A stretch of 64,000 nt of DNA from Lampris incognitus. Taxonomy: Eukaryota; Chordata; Actinopteri; Lampriformes; Lampridae. Below are positions 49,500-64,000 of this stretch, one piece after another (within the stretch, counting starts at the first letter, position 1; every line of letters begins with the position of its first letter). A program made the position numbers and the translations under genes. The stretch is taken from NCBI RefSeq assembly GCF_029633865.1, contig NC_079215.1:53653698-53717697 (forward strand), written 5' to 3'. The notes beneath the pieces are model-generated. The model was not told the DNA's origin and ran no database searches. It saw only the letters and a list, made by a program, of their open reading frames with translations.

Positions 49500-51695
49500 A
49501 CAGTGTTAACTGAGGCCTCCTGTGTGATCAGATAAAAGTCCATGTATATCGTGTTCATGTCAACAATTTAACGACGGTTTCCTTTTATATTTGGCCGTGT
49601 CCCTTCCCTCTTACCCCACAGCAGAGGTTTACTGACAAAGCTGAGAGAAATCAACAGGAGAGGAGTAGTTTAGGGAATTTAAATGTAGCCTGACTCACCA
49701 AGGAAATACATCTACTATAGATTATTGCAACAAACTCCCAAACTTTTTTTTTTTTTAAGTGGCTAATGAACTTTCATGGCACCTGATTTAGACCATTCCC
49801 ATAGGCTTGCAAATGTTACGTCTTTCGCACAGAGCAACCTGATGTTAAGGACAAATCTTTTCTCCGACCTGGAATGTTTCACTTGATTCATGGCCACATT
49901 CCCATAGCAAAGACAAGAAGAGCGTTCCAAGATCAGAGTATGACCCCCTCCAAAATACATCTACAAATACATTTGAAATGGGCTCAGAGTTCTACAAATC
50001 TCTACCTGCGTGAAAAATGAATGACTGATTTTGCTTAACGGTACATTAGGTGAAGTCAGTAATGACTAAGTCCTGGCACGCAACCTGTCCCCATACTAGA
50101 AACAAAGCTGGCCAACAAGTGGATCAGAGAGAAGATTTCAACTGTGCAATCTTTCATAGCTCCCCTCTCATTAGGATCACAGCTTGGAAACGACCTGATC
50201 TTCTCACCACACCAGCCAAATTTCCCCCCCCCCCTCCTCTTCAGATTTCATCTCAAGTTTTAGTGTCACACATGGACTGGTACAAAGTTCCAAGACAATT
50301 TTTCTTTTCAAATCCCTGTCATATTTACTATTCCAGCATACTATATTCAGCTTTCAAGTAGGAAATGGGATCTATAAATGTAATGCCAAACCACATCAGT
50401 CCTAGTCTCAAGATCATCAAAAACATACAATCAGGACAACACATCAGCCAAAGGAATTAACATACCATGACAAAAATGACTAAATCTTACATTTAGCTAC
50501 TAAGTAGACAGTGTCTCTATACATTTATTACTGCTAGTTTTTTCCATTTTACTGATTATATATATATATATACACACATTGTGCATATATATACAATATA
50601 CACACATATATATATATATAGAGCGCGAGAGAGGGGAGAAATAGCGAGAGCGAGCGAGCGAGAGAGTGAGTATATTACAAAAGTAAAATTTGTGTCAAGT
50701 ATAATTTCTACATTGTAAATGTTCCAGCCAAGAATTTTGAACCCATTCTATATATTAAGTATCAAGCAATGATAGTTTTACCATAATAATCCACTGATAG
50801 TACTCATTTACTTATTCCAAATTTACTGTCCCAAATGACTCTCAAGCAAGTACTCCATTTTACCCATAGTTTGAATTATTCATAGGTAAGGCCTGCTCAT
50901 AGTTACTCAACCAATCATATCAAAGCACTTAATTATGTCCAATGTGCCAAATCTGACATAAGTGCTGACTGGTTGAGTAACTACAGGCAGGCCTACCTAC
51001 GCAGGGTTACCATGAAGAACTCTAGGACCGCTTTTGAGTAACCATAATTTTCTTGGACCCCCGTTTATCGTTCACCTAGTTGCAATCTGCACAAAAACAC
51101 ACTCCTTTATGTTCAATTCCATATGCTGGGGTAAAAAAAAAAAAAATTAAGTATACAATTCAAATATGGCACTATTTTAGATAAACAATTGCAATATTGT
51201 CTCGTATGAAATCGTAACAGGCACTAATGAGTGGCGTGACTTCAAAAAGGGGAATGTATCTGGTATACGTTGAAGAACCCTGATCCCCTACTGTTGAGCA
51301 TGCGCTGAAACAACAATCTAATTGCCCAAAAATGGAAACGGTAGTCTCCTCATCTTTCACCCCATGTGATGTTATTCCTTCATTTTGACTTCATGTTCAA
51401 ATCTCATCAGTAAAAACCTTCGCCGGCGTCGGGTGGGATAAATGTGACAGGTCGAGAGAAATAATTTCATTCCTTTCGATTTAACAAGTGTAACTTGAGT
51501 GACAATTAACAGACGGGTCCAACAGAGCAGCAGCGGATCCCAACGCCCCACCCACAATAACCAGGGATTAGAAAAAGGAAAGAGCAAGAGACAATTTAAA
51601 TGAACGCTGACAGATTTTGACAGTCTTGGTCGTAGTAGCTAGCTGTTGGTGCAGTCAAGATGGAGGGGTTGAGCACTTGTTCTCTGGCTCCACTG
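49500..51695 (-). other. smim14: Probable SMIM14 3' UTR and spacer
   Basis: There is no coding exon in this 2.2 kb after the SMIM14 stop. It contains TA, CA and GA simple repeats at 50560-50670. The SMIM14 3' UTR probably occupies the right part, but no poly(A) site could be chosen with confidence. Confidence 0.4.
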
Positions 51696-55538
<3,843 letters not shown>

Positions 55539-56091
55539 CTATGATTTGCATGATGGGTTACGGGGCAGAGCCAGTTTATAAAGTGGCTGTCAGCAGGCTG
55601 GGGGGATGGGGGTGGGGGGGTGACAAACCAGTAGGTTACAGAGCATGCATACACAGTATTTACTGTGCAGTTTCCTCGGTTCTCTCTGGATCCGGCCCAG
55701 TTTTGCAAAATCACAGCTGGCGTGGGACACACAGTGTCAAAAGACTAAGGCTGACATGGACTATACGTGCATTGAGAGAGAGAGAGAGAGAGAGAACTGT
55801 GCACGGCTATGAGCAAAACTAACAACCCCTGATTTACACGCAGAATTGGGACGCATTTATAAGCACAGCCACACCTTGAATATCACTCGCCGAACGGCTC
55901 CCAAAACCCGACATGCCATCACATAAAGCCCAACCTGGGGGCAACGCGACCCAGTCCCCGCCAGCCCAGCCAGCGCGAACGCCGCTTGCGTCGCCGACGA
56001 GCCATTTTGACAATCTGTGCTCGTTTTGCGCCCCGCACCAAAATAATTGGAAACAGACGGTGACGGCAAACGGACCAACGAGTTGACTTAC

Positions 56092-56260
56092 TTGAGAATC
56101 GCGTGCTTCCAGTGGAAAAAGGCGTTTTGTTTTTGTCTTCTTTCCCTTTTGGTCGTTTACTAGTCTCTCCCCCCCCCTTTCCCCCTCCCCCGTGTGTTTA
56201 AGCCGTCGTCGGTTGCCTCGCGAAAACCCGCTCCCGTGTCGGAGGCGAGACAAACACCGA
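56092..56260 (-). promoter_or_regulatory. smim14: SMIM14 non-coding exon 1 and CpG island
   Basis: A - strand donor (GATTCTCAA then GTAAGT, 56091) ends a GC-rich leader. The surrounding 55.9-58.1 kb is dense in CG and separates SMIM14 from the divergent UBE2K. The transcription start is not resolved. Confidence 0.55.
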
Positions 56261-57530
56261 GCGTCTGTGTTGGGTTTGACACATGTGAGGCGAGCTGGCG
56301 GATTGAACACGCGAGATATCCGGGAACCCGTTGTTGGCAAAGCGGCGCCGTCGCATTGGGCGACGGGCTTTTAATTGATTGGCTCGCCGGCCAAACAAAA
56401 TGGGGGCCTCGCGGATCGTTTACGAAACAATGCAGCCGCCAATCATCCGGCCGGCAGACGTCCTCGAATCGAGACGGCGGCGCAAGTCCGTAACCACCGC
56501 CGCCCCCCCCCCCAAAAAAAAGAAGGAGAAGAAGAAAAAAGCAGGCGATGAAACAATGTATAACAATGTATCAGATGACAACATAGGAACGAGTCACTTA
56601 TAGAGTGGTGGGTAGAGAGAAGGTGTTTAAGGAGGTCTGGGGCTTATTCGTCACAGAAATGGAATGTGGACATTGAAATAAGATGATTACTCTGCATGAA
56701 TATTCATATGGACTCTATTGGCTATGTGTCTTGTCTAATTGTTTTTTTTTAAATGTGTGTATGTTTACTTTGTTTGGGTGTATGTTGTTTAAAAACAGGA
56801 AGAGAGGACAAGTTGAGTTTGTTGGCTACTTGTGTTATGATGCATTGTGTTTGTGGATGCGATTGTTGATCTGTCCAGAAAAATATCAATTAATAAAAAT
56901 AAAAGCAGGCGATCAAACGATTAAATCGCAACGGATCAGATGTCGCATTTTAACAGTGCCCCCACGGTGTAAAGTGACCCGCGTTTGTACACAGCTGGGA
57001 TTTCGCGACCTTTTAAAACGGGGAGGGGAGGGGAGGGGGGTGTTTATTATTACACTAAATTTCACCAACTACAATTTTTCACGGGAGAAAAAAAAACTTG
57101 TACGTTTTTGTCGCGTTTCATCCAAAAACCCACGGCCCGTGTGTGCAGGAGGACGTGGGCGTTAAGCAAAATGAAAGAAAAATACGACGTTTTGATCAAA
57201 TAAAAGGGGAGAAGAATCAGCCTCGTTTTGTCTTTTAACGTGAGTGCGTGCGTGTGGGCGCGCGAGTGAGCGAGCGGAGACGGGGAAAAAAGAAGAAGAA
57301 AAAAAAGAAGTTGGGGACGTGAAACGATGGAGAAATGACTGTTTACGCCCGAATTAAAACGTAGAATAGACGCGCAAGCGGCAGTGCTCATCGGACGCCG
57401 GCGGAGCTGTGGAAAAATCTGCAAAAGCAAACGGGGACGATTTGTTCTCCAACGTGCTACGGTTTTGTTTCACCAATGAATGCGCCGGGTTACTTTATCT
57501 AGCCTCGTGTGCCACCGCCGGGCTGTCTGA
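56261..57530. other. SMIM14-UBE2K divergent intergenic region
   Basis: CpG-rich near both ends with an A/T-richer centre (56600-56950). Many frames are open because of base composition, but none has splice support or recognisable protein. Confidence 0.4.
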
Positions 57531-57534
57531 TTCC

Positions 57535-57740
57535 AGAAAGAAGAAGAAGAAGAAGAAGAAGAAGAAGAGAGCCACTTTATTTTGTCATCGCACAGTTGTT
57601 CGGTCACAATGAAATCCGTTCTCTGCATTTAACCCCGTCCTATTGTGCGGCAGCGGTGAGCAGCTGTAGCACCCGGGGCACCGAACTTCACTTCGCTTCC
57701 CGTTGCCTTGCTCAGGAGTACCAGGCAGGAGTATTAACCC
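57535..57740. repeat. AGA tract and interspersed repeat in the UBE2K upstream/leader region
   Basis: A run of AAG/AGA triplets (57535-57569) precedes a block with TTCGGTCACAATGAAAT, CTCTGCATTTAACCC and GTTGCCTTGCTCAGGAGTAC. Those blocks are shared with a repeat common in fish genomes. It ends about 290 bp before the UBE2K ATG and so may be part of the 5' leader or the promoter. Confidence 0.6.
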
Positions 57741-58025
57741 CTAAAAGTGACGCTCATCGCTCGCAGCTGACGGTCGCCGGTGCTGGTTAGCCGAGTTGGG
57801 AGCCAGGGAGGGCAGTTAGCTGGTGGCAAGAGACTGCGTGTGTGTGTGCGTGTGTGTGTATATGTGTGTGTGTGGTGGGTGGGGGGGGAAGGTGCTCTAT
57901 CTGACCGAGGGCTGCTGGAGTAAAAAAAAAAAAAACCCTGCCCCGGGGAAAAGCCGCGACCACCGCGGACAAACGAGCGAGGCCCGATCTCGGCGCAGCC
58001 TCAAGGGGCGAAGCAGAACACGGCC

Positions 58026-60449
58026 ATGGCTAACATCGCAGTCCAGAGGATCAAGCGGGAGTTCAAAGAAGTCCTCAAAAGCGAAGAGGTGTGGTGAATT
58101 GCCGGTTTTTGTGTTGTACTCGAAGCAAAGTTTCGTCTTTATTTTAAAACGGGTTCACGTGGTTTAAAGAAATATATATATGTATAGAGAGAGAGAGAGG
58201 AGTCTGTCGTCGCCGTTGCCCGGAAGCTCGCGTTGCAGTAGTTAGACGAGGCCCGTCGGAGAGAACTTCGGCTAGCTCTCCATTGATGTCTGATTTCGTT
58301 TTTGGGGGGGCTGTTTTCGGGTCAGGTGGGTGAGTTCGGGAAACGTCGAGGATCTTACCTCTGTCAACCCGATAGGCCCCCTGTTTAACATGACGTTAGC
58401 AAAAACAACAGTGCACAACTTAAAGTTGATGCCTAAACGAAACTGTTGTAAAGGAGGCAAACACGTTTTGTTTGATTCCCTCCCCTCTCCCAAGGATACG
58501 CTTCTAAGAGCTAAAGCTAGCTAAGTTTGTCAGCATTCGCTAATGGTAGTTTGACAGCTGCCCCCCAACTTGGGTTAGCCTTTGACGTTGGCTAGCTGGT
58601 TAGTCCCCAACAAGCTCGATAAATCGCTTTAATCAAGGTTGGCGTCAGGCGTGAAGGGATTTAACCACACAAAGGCGAATATTGACGTTACATTTCCCTC
58701 GGCTACGGCTGCTCGTTGTCTTGACAAGCCAATGTTGCTAGCTTGGATATAGAAGCTAACGAGCTAACTGGGTTGCTAAATGCGTATGTTCAACGTTAGA
58801 GCGAAACGAGAGACGTCCATGATAACTAATACTTGTGTTTTCCAGAATCTGAGTAGCTTTGCCACCTATTGCTAAGAGGTTTTCCCTCTGCCAAACACTA
58901 GATAAGTCAGGATCTGAACTGGCAGTCGAGACCAATACAAACATCTATTCTTAATACCATGCTTTTTCTTTGTCTGATAGACGAGTAAAAACCAAATAAA
59001 AGTAGATTTGATGGATGAAAACTTCACAGAACTAAGGGGAGAAATAGCGGGTCCACCAGATACACCATATGAAGGTAACGCATACTGTGACATAGCCCAT
59101 GTTTAATCAAATCATAATTGACACTGGATAGTCTTGAGACCCTTCTTCCTCATCCCAATGTCCTCTTCTCTCTCAGGTGGCAGATATCAACTTGAAATCA
59201 AAATCCCAGAAACGTATCCTTTTAACCCACCCAAGGTAGGGGCACCAGTGTCTCCCATACGCTCTGAGGAATTGCTGTTAATTCCTCCAGTCCATGACAC
59301 TTTATTCCCATTTCCACCCACACTCAAGTCTTTCTCCAACTAAATTGTTTTAATGTCACGAATTTGCACTTGCCAACAACTTCCGCTTATCTTTATTTTG
59401 CTTTATCCTGTCTTTTTCATCTAAATGACTGTTTCAGTGTAATATCTTTCTTTCTATTAGGTACGATTCATCACTAAGATTTGGCATCCGAACATCAGTT
59501 CTGTGACAGGAGCAATATGTCTGGACATATTAAAAGATCAGTGGTGAGTTGGCAATGTCTTAATCTAAATCCCAACATAACATTGTTTCAGTGCATTCTG
59601 CTCTTGCTTTACTTTACAGCATCCATTCTAAGTTTAAGATGACTGTTTCCGCACCTGCACCATAATTTTATTTATTCATCACCAACCATCCCTTCTCTCA
59701 CTTAGGGCGGCTGCTATGACTTTGCGAACAGTGCTGTTGTCGGTACAAGCTCTTCTCGCTGCAGCAGAACCAGATGACCCACAGGATGCAGTAGTAGCCA
59801 ACCAGGTGAGATAGCGAAAACACTTTGTGTTTGCTTGTGTTAGTGATCTTGCAAACACTTCTCCAACAAGACATGCTGTGAGCAAACAACTACAATGTAC
59901 AATGTTCGGTCTCTGTTTTTCTACTATTAGTACAAGATGAACCTGTTCGTATCTCTGTCACATGTAGCTTTTACTGTCTCCCCAGTATAAGCAGAATCCA
60001 GAAATGTTTAAGCAGACGGCGAGGCTTTGGTCTCATGTCTATGCAAGTGCTCCTGTCTCCAGTCCTGACTACACACGCAAAATAGACAAACTCTGTGCCA
60101 TGGGCTTTGATAAGGTCAGAAAAGAACCACTTTCATTTTTTTTTATTTTTTTTTTTAGTATGGCATACTATAAAACATCTCCTTTTAACAGGGGGGACAC
60201 TTTAAAATTACTTGCATTTTTTTCATCAAGCAGACTTTACATATGTATGCGTTTCCTTTCACCCCCCTCTCAACTTGCCTGTCAAACCAACATAGTAAGA
60301 AAAGGAATCAGAAACCAAGTGACATAGCAAGTTCACACCTGATTACTCACTCCATTTTGCCTTTTCCCTTTTAGAACGCAGTAATAGCAGCCTTGTCTTC
60401 AAAATCCTGGGATGTGGAAACGGCAACAGAACTGCTCCTTGGCAATTGA
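58026..60449 (+). CDS. ube2k: UBE2K (E2-25K), ubiquitin-conjugating enzyme (7 exons)
   Basis: UBE2K is an E2 enzyme that builds Lys48-linked ubiquitin chains and has its own C-terminal UBA domain. Exons: 58026-58088, 58981-59074, 59177-59235, 59461-59543, 59706-59805, 59986-60114, 60375-60449. They total 603 nt, 200 aa, equal to human. The N-terminus reads MANIAVQRIKREFKEVLKSE. The UBC fold includes YPFNPPKVRF and the HPN motif in IWHPNISSVTGAICLDILKD, where the catalytic cysteine is Cys92. The UBA domain (about 160-200) contains LCAMGFDKNAVIAALSSKSW and ends ATELLLGN. Human ends ELLLSN. The start ATG has the strong context GGCCATGG. Intron 1 is short (about 890 bp) compared with mammals. Confidence 0.98.
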
Positions 60450-62590
60450 AACCCGGCCTTGTTTGAAGAGCTCAAACTCCCTTCATCACAGCATCGACTC
60501 CTCCCCAGCTCCATTTCACCACTGCCTTCTCTTACATCAAACCTCCCATCTTCCGCGACACTCAGCCTTCTCTTGGGAGGGTTGTCTCAAGTTTGTATGA
60601 TATAAACTTGGCAACAATGGCACTTCTGTCACCAATATGCACATCACCTTGCTGCCTACTGTCTCCCATCTGTTCCTCTATCCATTATGCTCCCCCCATT
60701 GGACTTGAATCATTTCCACCACCCTTTTTTTTCCCCCACCTTTTACGCGCCGCCCCTCAAAAATGAAACGTATCCACACCCAAACAACATGCCCCCTCTC
60801 TAGTTATTGTGGCTTCCTCTTTTGGCTCTGACATTTCTGATCTTGTTAAGTTATAAAACTGCCGATGCCTGGGGAAATTTCCATTTTTAGAATTAAGAGT
60901 AAAATCTAAAAGGAAATTTTAGATTCTTCCAACTAATGTTTCTGACCAGTCAGAGTATTCTTTAAATGGATATTTAACATACTTAAGGTCTGACTATATG
61001 AAAACATTAGTTGAATGGTGAAATATCTTCTTTTTTTTTTTTTGGTCTAGTGCAAGAGAAGTGTGAGGGACTTTTAAAAAAATTTTTTTATAGATGATTT
61101 GCTTTGATATATCTTCAATGTTTGCTGGCTTTTGCAAGTCCGATCCTTCAGGTTAGACAAGAACATGAAGACAAACTCAACACATGCAAAGAAGGAAGTT
61201 ATCTGTAAATAGGTGTGTGTAAATTTGAAAATAAACGGGGATATACTTTTTTTCTTACATGATATTGTAAACCTATATTAAACATGAACTATGCGTAGTT
61301 TACAATAATACGGTAACTTGTCTTCTTAACCTTTTGTGATCTGCGTTTTCCTCACATGCAGATTTTTTTTTTTTCTTGGATTGGCCATTACAAATCAACC
61401 AGCCAAGGCGGTTGTAGCTCAGTTGAAGTTATCACATGCCACCTTCTCTCTCCACCCCCTTCCGTTTCTATTTCACTTCATCTTGGAAAGAACTAGACTG
61501 GACGACAGCTAGAGCATATTGTTCGTAGGGAACCAAAGGCTTTACTATTTATTTAAACTATGTTGCTCACAAGCCTTTTTTTTTTTTTTTCTGGAGAGGC
61601 CCAATGGAAGCATTAGACGATCCCGGGTTGGCAAAAAAAATTTTTTTCCACAGCCTTATAATTACTTTAGACCATAGGCAATTGCTGTTCTTAGCCCCAT
61701 AATAAGGTTCTAATATGCTCTTGATATAAATTAGTAGGGGAGGTAATTATGAACCAATCAAATATCAATGGCTGCGGAACAACTCCCTCCCCCCATTTAT
61801 TTGATTCAAAACAATCCAGTAATAGGCAATCAAACATGGACAGTGTCTGCAGGGTATTGCAAAGTAATAATCCAGTATCATCTTAAGACATACATCTTCT
61901 AGTATAACAAATGGCCATGATGGTTGTCTTTAAGCCTTATGGATCGAAAAAGAGGCTGGAATTCCTCTGTTCTTTCGTAACGTGGGTTGGAGGGCTGCAC
62001 AATGCATACGCAGTTTTTTTTTTTAAGTGCATGGACTAAAAAGAGGCTGACTACCCTGTGCAGAGGTGGGGTATCTACACAGCCTCACGTCACTCTCTTC
62101 CGATACATTCATCCCCAGGCTTGCCCCACCCCGGCAGATCGCTACGAGGAGTTGCGGTGCGGAGGCTGCGAGCTTGCTGTCTCCCTCTTTCCCCGATGAG
62201 TCTACCGCTTCAGACCAGAGCCAAATCGAGTTTTTCTGTGGTCAGGGGTGGTCTACACATGCTATTGCCTGCACCTGTATATAGCCAGGTTCTTGAGGAA
62301 GAGCAGCCTTATCACTAGAGTGCACCACTGATGGCTGGATCTGTATTTTTTAAGAAAACAAAAACAAAAACAAGGTGCTCTGCTGGTCTTCCACACCATG
62401 TACAAAATTGCATGATGAAAAGGCATAAAAAAAAGGGGTTTGTTGCATCTCTTTAAGTTTCTTCTCTTGGATCAGGACCGGTTTTCTCTTGTTTCTTCTC
62501 TGGAGGCAAGCATCAGCAGTTCAAAGCATGGTTATTTATTGTGACAGTGTCAGTATTTCTTTGAATAATAAAAAAAAAAAGGAGAAAAAT
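60450..62590 (+). other. ube2k: UBE2K 3' UTR
   Basis: No coding sequence follows the stop. AATAAA occurs at 61230-61235 and again at 62567-62572, so short (about 0.8 kb) and long (about 2.1 kb) 3' UTRs are possible. Long T-runs at 61028-61041, 61363-61374 and 61575-61591 lie between them. Confidence 0.6.
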
Positions 62591-62595
62591 ATAAA

Positions 62596-63443
62596 ATCAC
62601 GAGTTTTGCTTTTGTCGTGTGTCCTTTAGTTGCGACGACTCCCCTGGTGCACTGTTCAGCATCCAAAAATATGTGTTTTCTGCAGTAAGAAAATGTTCAC
62701 GTCAACGATACGATGGCAACAAAATGACCAAGAAAAAAAGAAAGAAAGTATATTAGTCAAAAGCTTGGGTGCATACCGGTACAGCCATTTCAGATCAGAT
62801 ATTTATGAATAGTTTCAGATATCAGATACGTAGTAGCAGCCACGAAGAAGGCAACAAACACATCAAGAGAAGTTTCCATCGAGATTCAGCCGCCCGTATC
62901 ACAAAGTATCACCATCTTAAAGCTCGACTGTTAGAAACGGTAACATTTCAAAGTTTCAATCCAAAGCAAATTTTTTTAACTCAACTTTAAAGTACCGAAA
63001 GAAAGGGATGATGCATTGCAGTTTCTTTGCCTTCTTTCTATTTTCTTTTTACATGAACACTTGCATTACTTGCATTGCATCATTTTCTCAACTTTTCAAC
63101 CGTCAAAAGATAGTTAAAAAAAAAAACCAAGAAGGCACATTAACAAGACATAACATAAACAGCTGACGTGATTTTGGTAAAGGAGGAAGAGGTCAGGAGA
63201 CATAAATTAAGATTTTCCCAGGGAATTTAATAAGCAACAATCATTTACCAGATTAAAACGCTTGTAAAATGTCCATCTTTTTTTTTCTTTTTTTTCTTAA
63301 AAATGGCTCCACAAAAGAAGCAAAGAGCAACAAACACAAAGGGGAAAAAAATAACATGTTTTGAGAGTAAGATCTACATACAATGAGATTCAATTTATGA
63401 CTACAAGGTGTTTAAAACCCTCTAGAATATCAGTGGTGTGTGT
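62596..63443 (-). other. Probable 3' UTR of the right-edge gene
   Basis: A/T-rich sequence without a splice-supported frame, placed after a - strand stop codon at 63444-63446. No exon of UBE2K or another gene could be recognised. Confidence 0.35.
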
Positions 63444-63589
63444 TTATTTAAATGCGTTTAAGAAAGGTCCATTGTGTGTCCAGAAGAGCTTTTTAATCAG
63501 AGGAGCGTATGCACAGGGTTTGGGACAGGAGGAGGAGAAGTCTGGTACGTTCTCGACAGATTTCTTCTGGCCTTCAGCGATCTCTTTAC
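63444..63589 (-). CDS. Terminal exon of an unrecognised gene (partial)
   Basis: On the - strand a CTTTCAG acceptor (63590-63596) opens a frame of 48 codons. It reads KEIAEGQKKSVENVPDFSSS, then CPKPCAYAPLIKKLFWTHNG and PFLNAFK, ending TAA at 63444-63446. It begins with two bases that complete a split codon. By gene order PDS5A should lie here on this strand. The peptide does not match the PDS5A C-terminus as I remember it, and I do not recognise it. Alternatives are an alternative last exon of pds5a, a different gene, or a chance frame. The upstream exons lie outside the window. Confidence 0.4.
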
Positions 63590-63894
63590 CTGAAAGAGGA
63601 AAAAAAAAAGAAAAAAGAGAGGCTTCAAACAAATTATCGAGCATTATCTAAGTATAGATTTGCATACGCTTGTATGGCTCCCTTACATAAGGATTTGAAT
63701 GACGATCCTGTCGCATAGTGACGAGGGTTTGAATCTCAATACAAATCCAACCTTGTCCTGAGAGACCACAGGCAGACGTGGCCATGTTTTATCAAAGGTT
63801 CGGAAATTTTGCATCGAAAATGACCCGACACCTGCAAAATGATGTCTTTAAACCCAGTGTCGCACAACGTTAGTCACATTTCAACATTTATTTT

Positions 63895-64000
63895 GGGGAT
63901 TTTTTCCCCCTCCCTTTTCCCCCCTCAATTGTACCCGCCCAATGACCCCACTCTTCCGAGCCGTCCCGGTCGCTGTTACACCCCCTCTGCTGATCCGGGG
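63895..64000 (-). mobile_element. tRNA-derived SINE copy F, cut by the window edge
   Basis: The + strand reads CCCAATGACCCCACTCTTCC and GAGCCGTCCCGGTCGCTGTT, the 3' end of the SINE family in reverse. The tRNA-like head would lie beyond 64000. Confidence 0.82.

Noticed and set aside
55834-56340. 168-codon frame on the - strand over the SMIM14 upstream region
   Set aside because: It crosses the likely exon 1 donor, lies in CG-rich sequence where stops are rare, and contains no recognisable motif.
63650-63760. A tRNA-like SINE head on the + strand (GGTTTGAATCTC)
   Set aside because: Only a B-box-like match was seen. No convincing A box or body follows.

Overview
The window is vertebrate nuclear DNA, most likely from a teleost fish. 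Genes are split by GT-AG introns and the proteins closely resemble vertebrate orthologues. Introns and spacers are filled with repeat types common in fish: RTE-like and L2/Rex1-like LINEs, tRNA-derived SINEs, Tc1/mariner, hAT MITEs and CA microsatellites. I cannot name the species. No retrovirus, LTR element, Polinton, CRISPR array or bacterial-type operon was seen.

The gene order is the conserved block of human 4p14: WDR19 (+, last exon, 176-290), RFC1 (-, 23 exons, CDS 2557-12680), RPL9 (-, CDS 24691 to 18189 or 16553), LIAS (+, 11 coding exons, 25707-38448), UGDH (-, 11 coding exons, 39826-44254), SMIM14 (-, 51696-55442) and UBE2K (+, 7 exons, 58026-60449). At the right edge is one unrecognised terminal exon on the - strand (63444-63589), where PDS5A would be expected. 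Exon phases of all complete genes were checked and add up: RFC1 1179 aa, RPL9 192 or 193 aa, LIAS 389 aa, UGDH 493 aa, SMIM14 105 aa, UBE2K 200 aa. No KLB gene was seen between RFC1 and RPL9.

Four layouts stand out. RPL9 and LIAS are head to head, with about 300 bp between the RPL9 5'TOP region and the LIAS ATG and a 22-bp perfect GACGTC palindrome between them. LIAS and UGDH are tail to tail with opposing AATAAA signals about 80 bp apart. SMIM14 and UBE2K diverge from a GC-rich region. RFC1 carries its start codon alone on exon 1.

The strongest unusual signal is in RPL9. It has two complete, in-frame versions of its last coding exon (18189-18295 and 16553-16662). They encode nearly the same 34/35-residue tail but differ at about 19 synonymous codons, which points to an old duplication with both copies under protein-level constraint. 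Only the distal copy has canonical poly(A) hexamers.

The repeats include six copies of one tRNA-derived SINE (two with clear target duplications and a third with a near-matching one), five 3' ends of one RTE-like LINE tailed by AGT or AAG triplets, a 2.6-kb L2/Rex1-like LINE, a 1626-bp Tc1 element with near-complete transposase, a hAT MITE with an exact 8-bp target duplication, and a 547-bp fold-back element with TIRs of about 190 bp.
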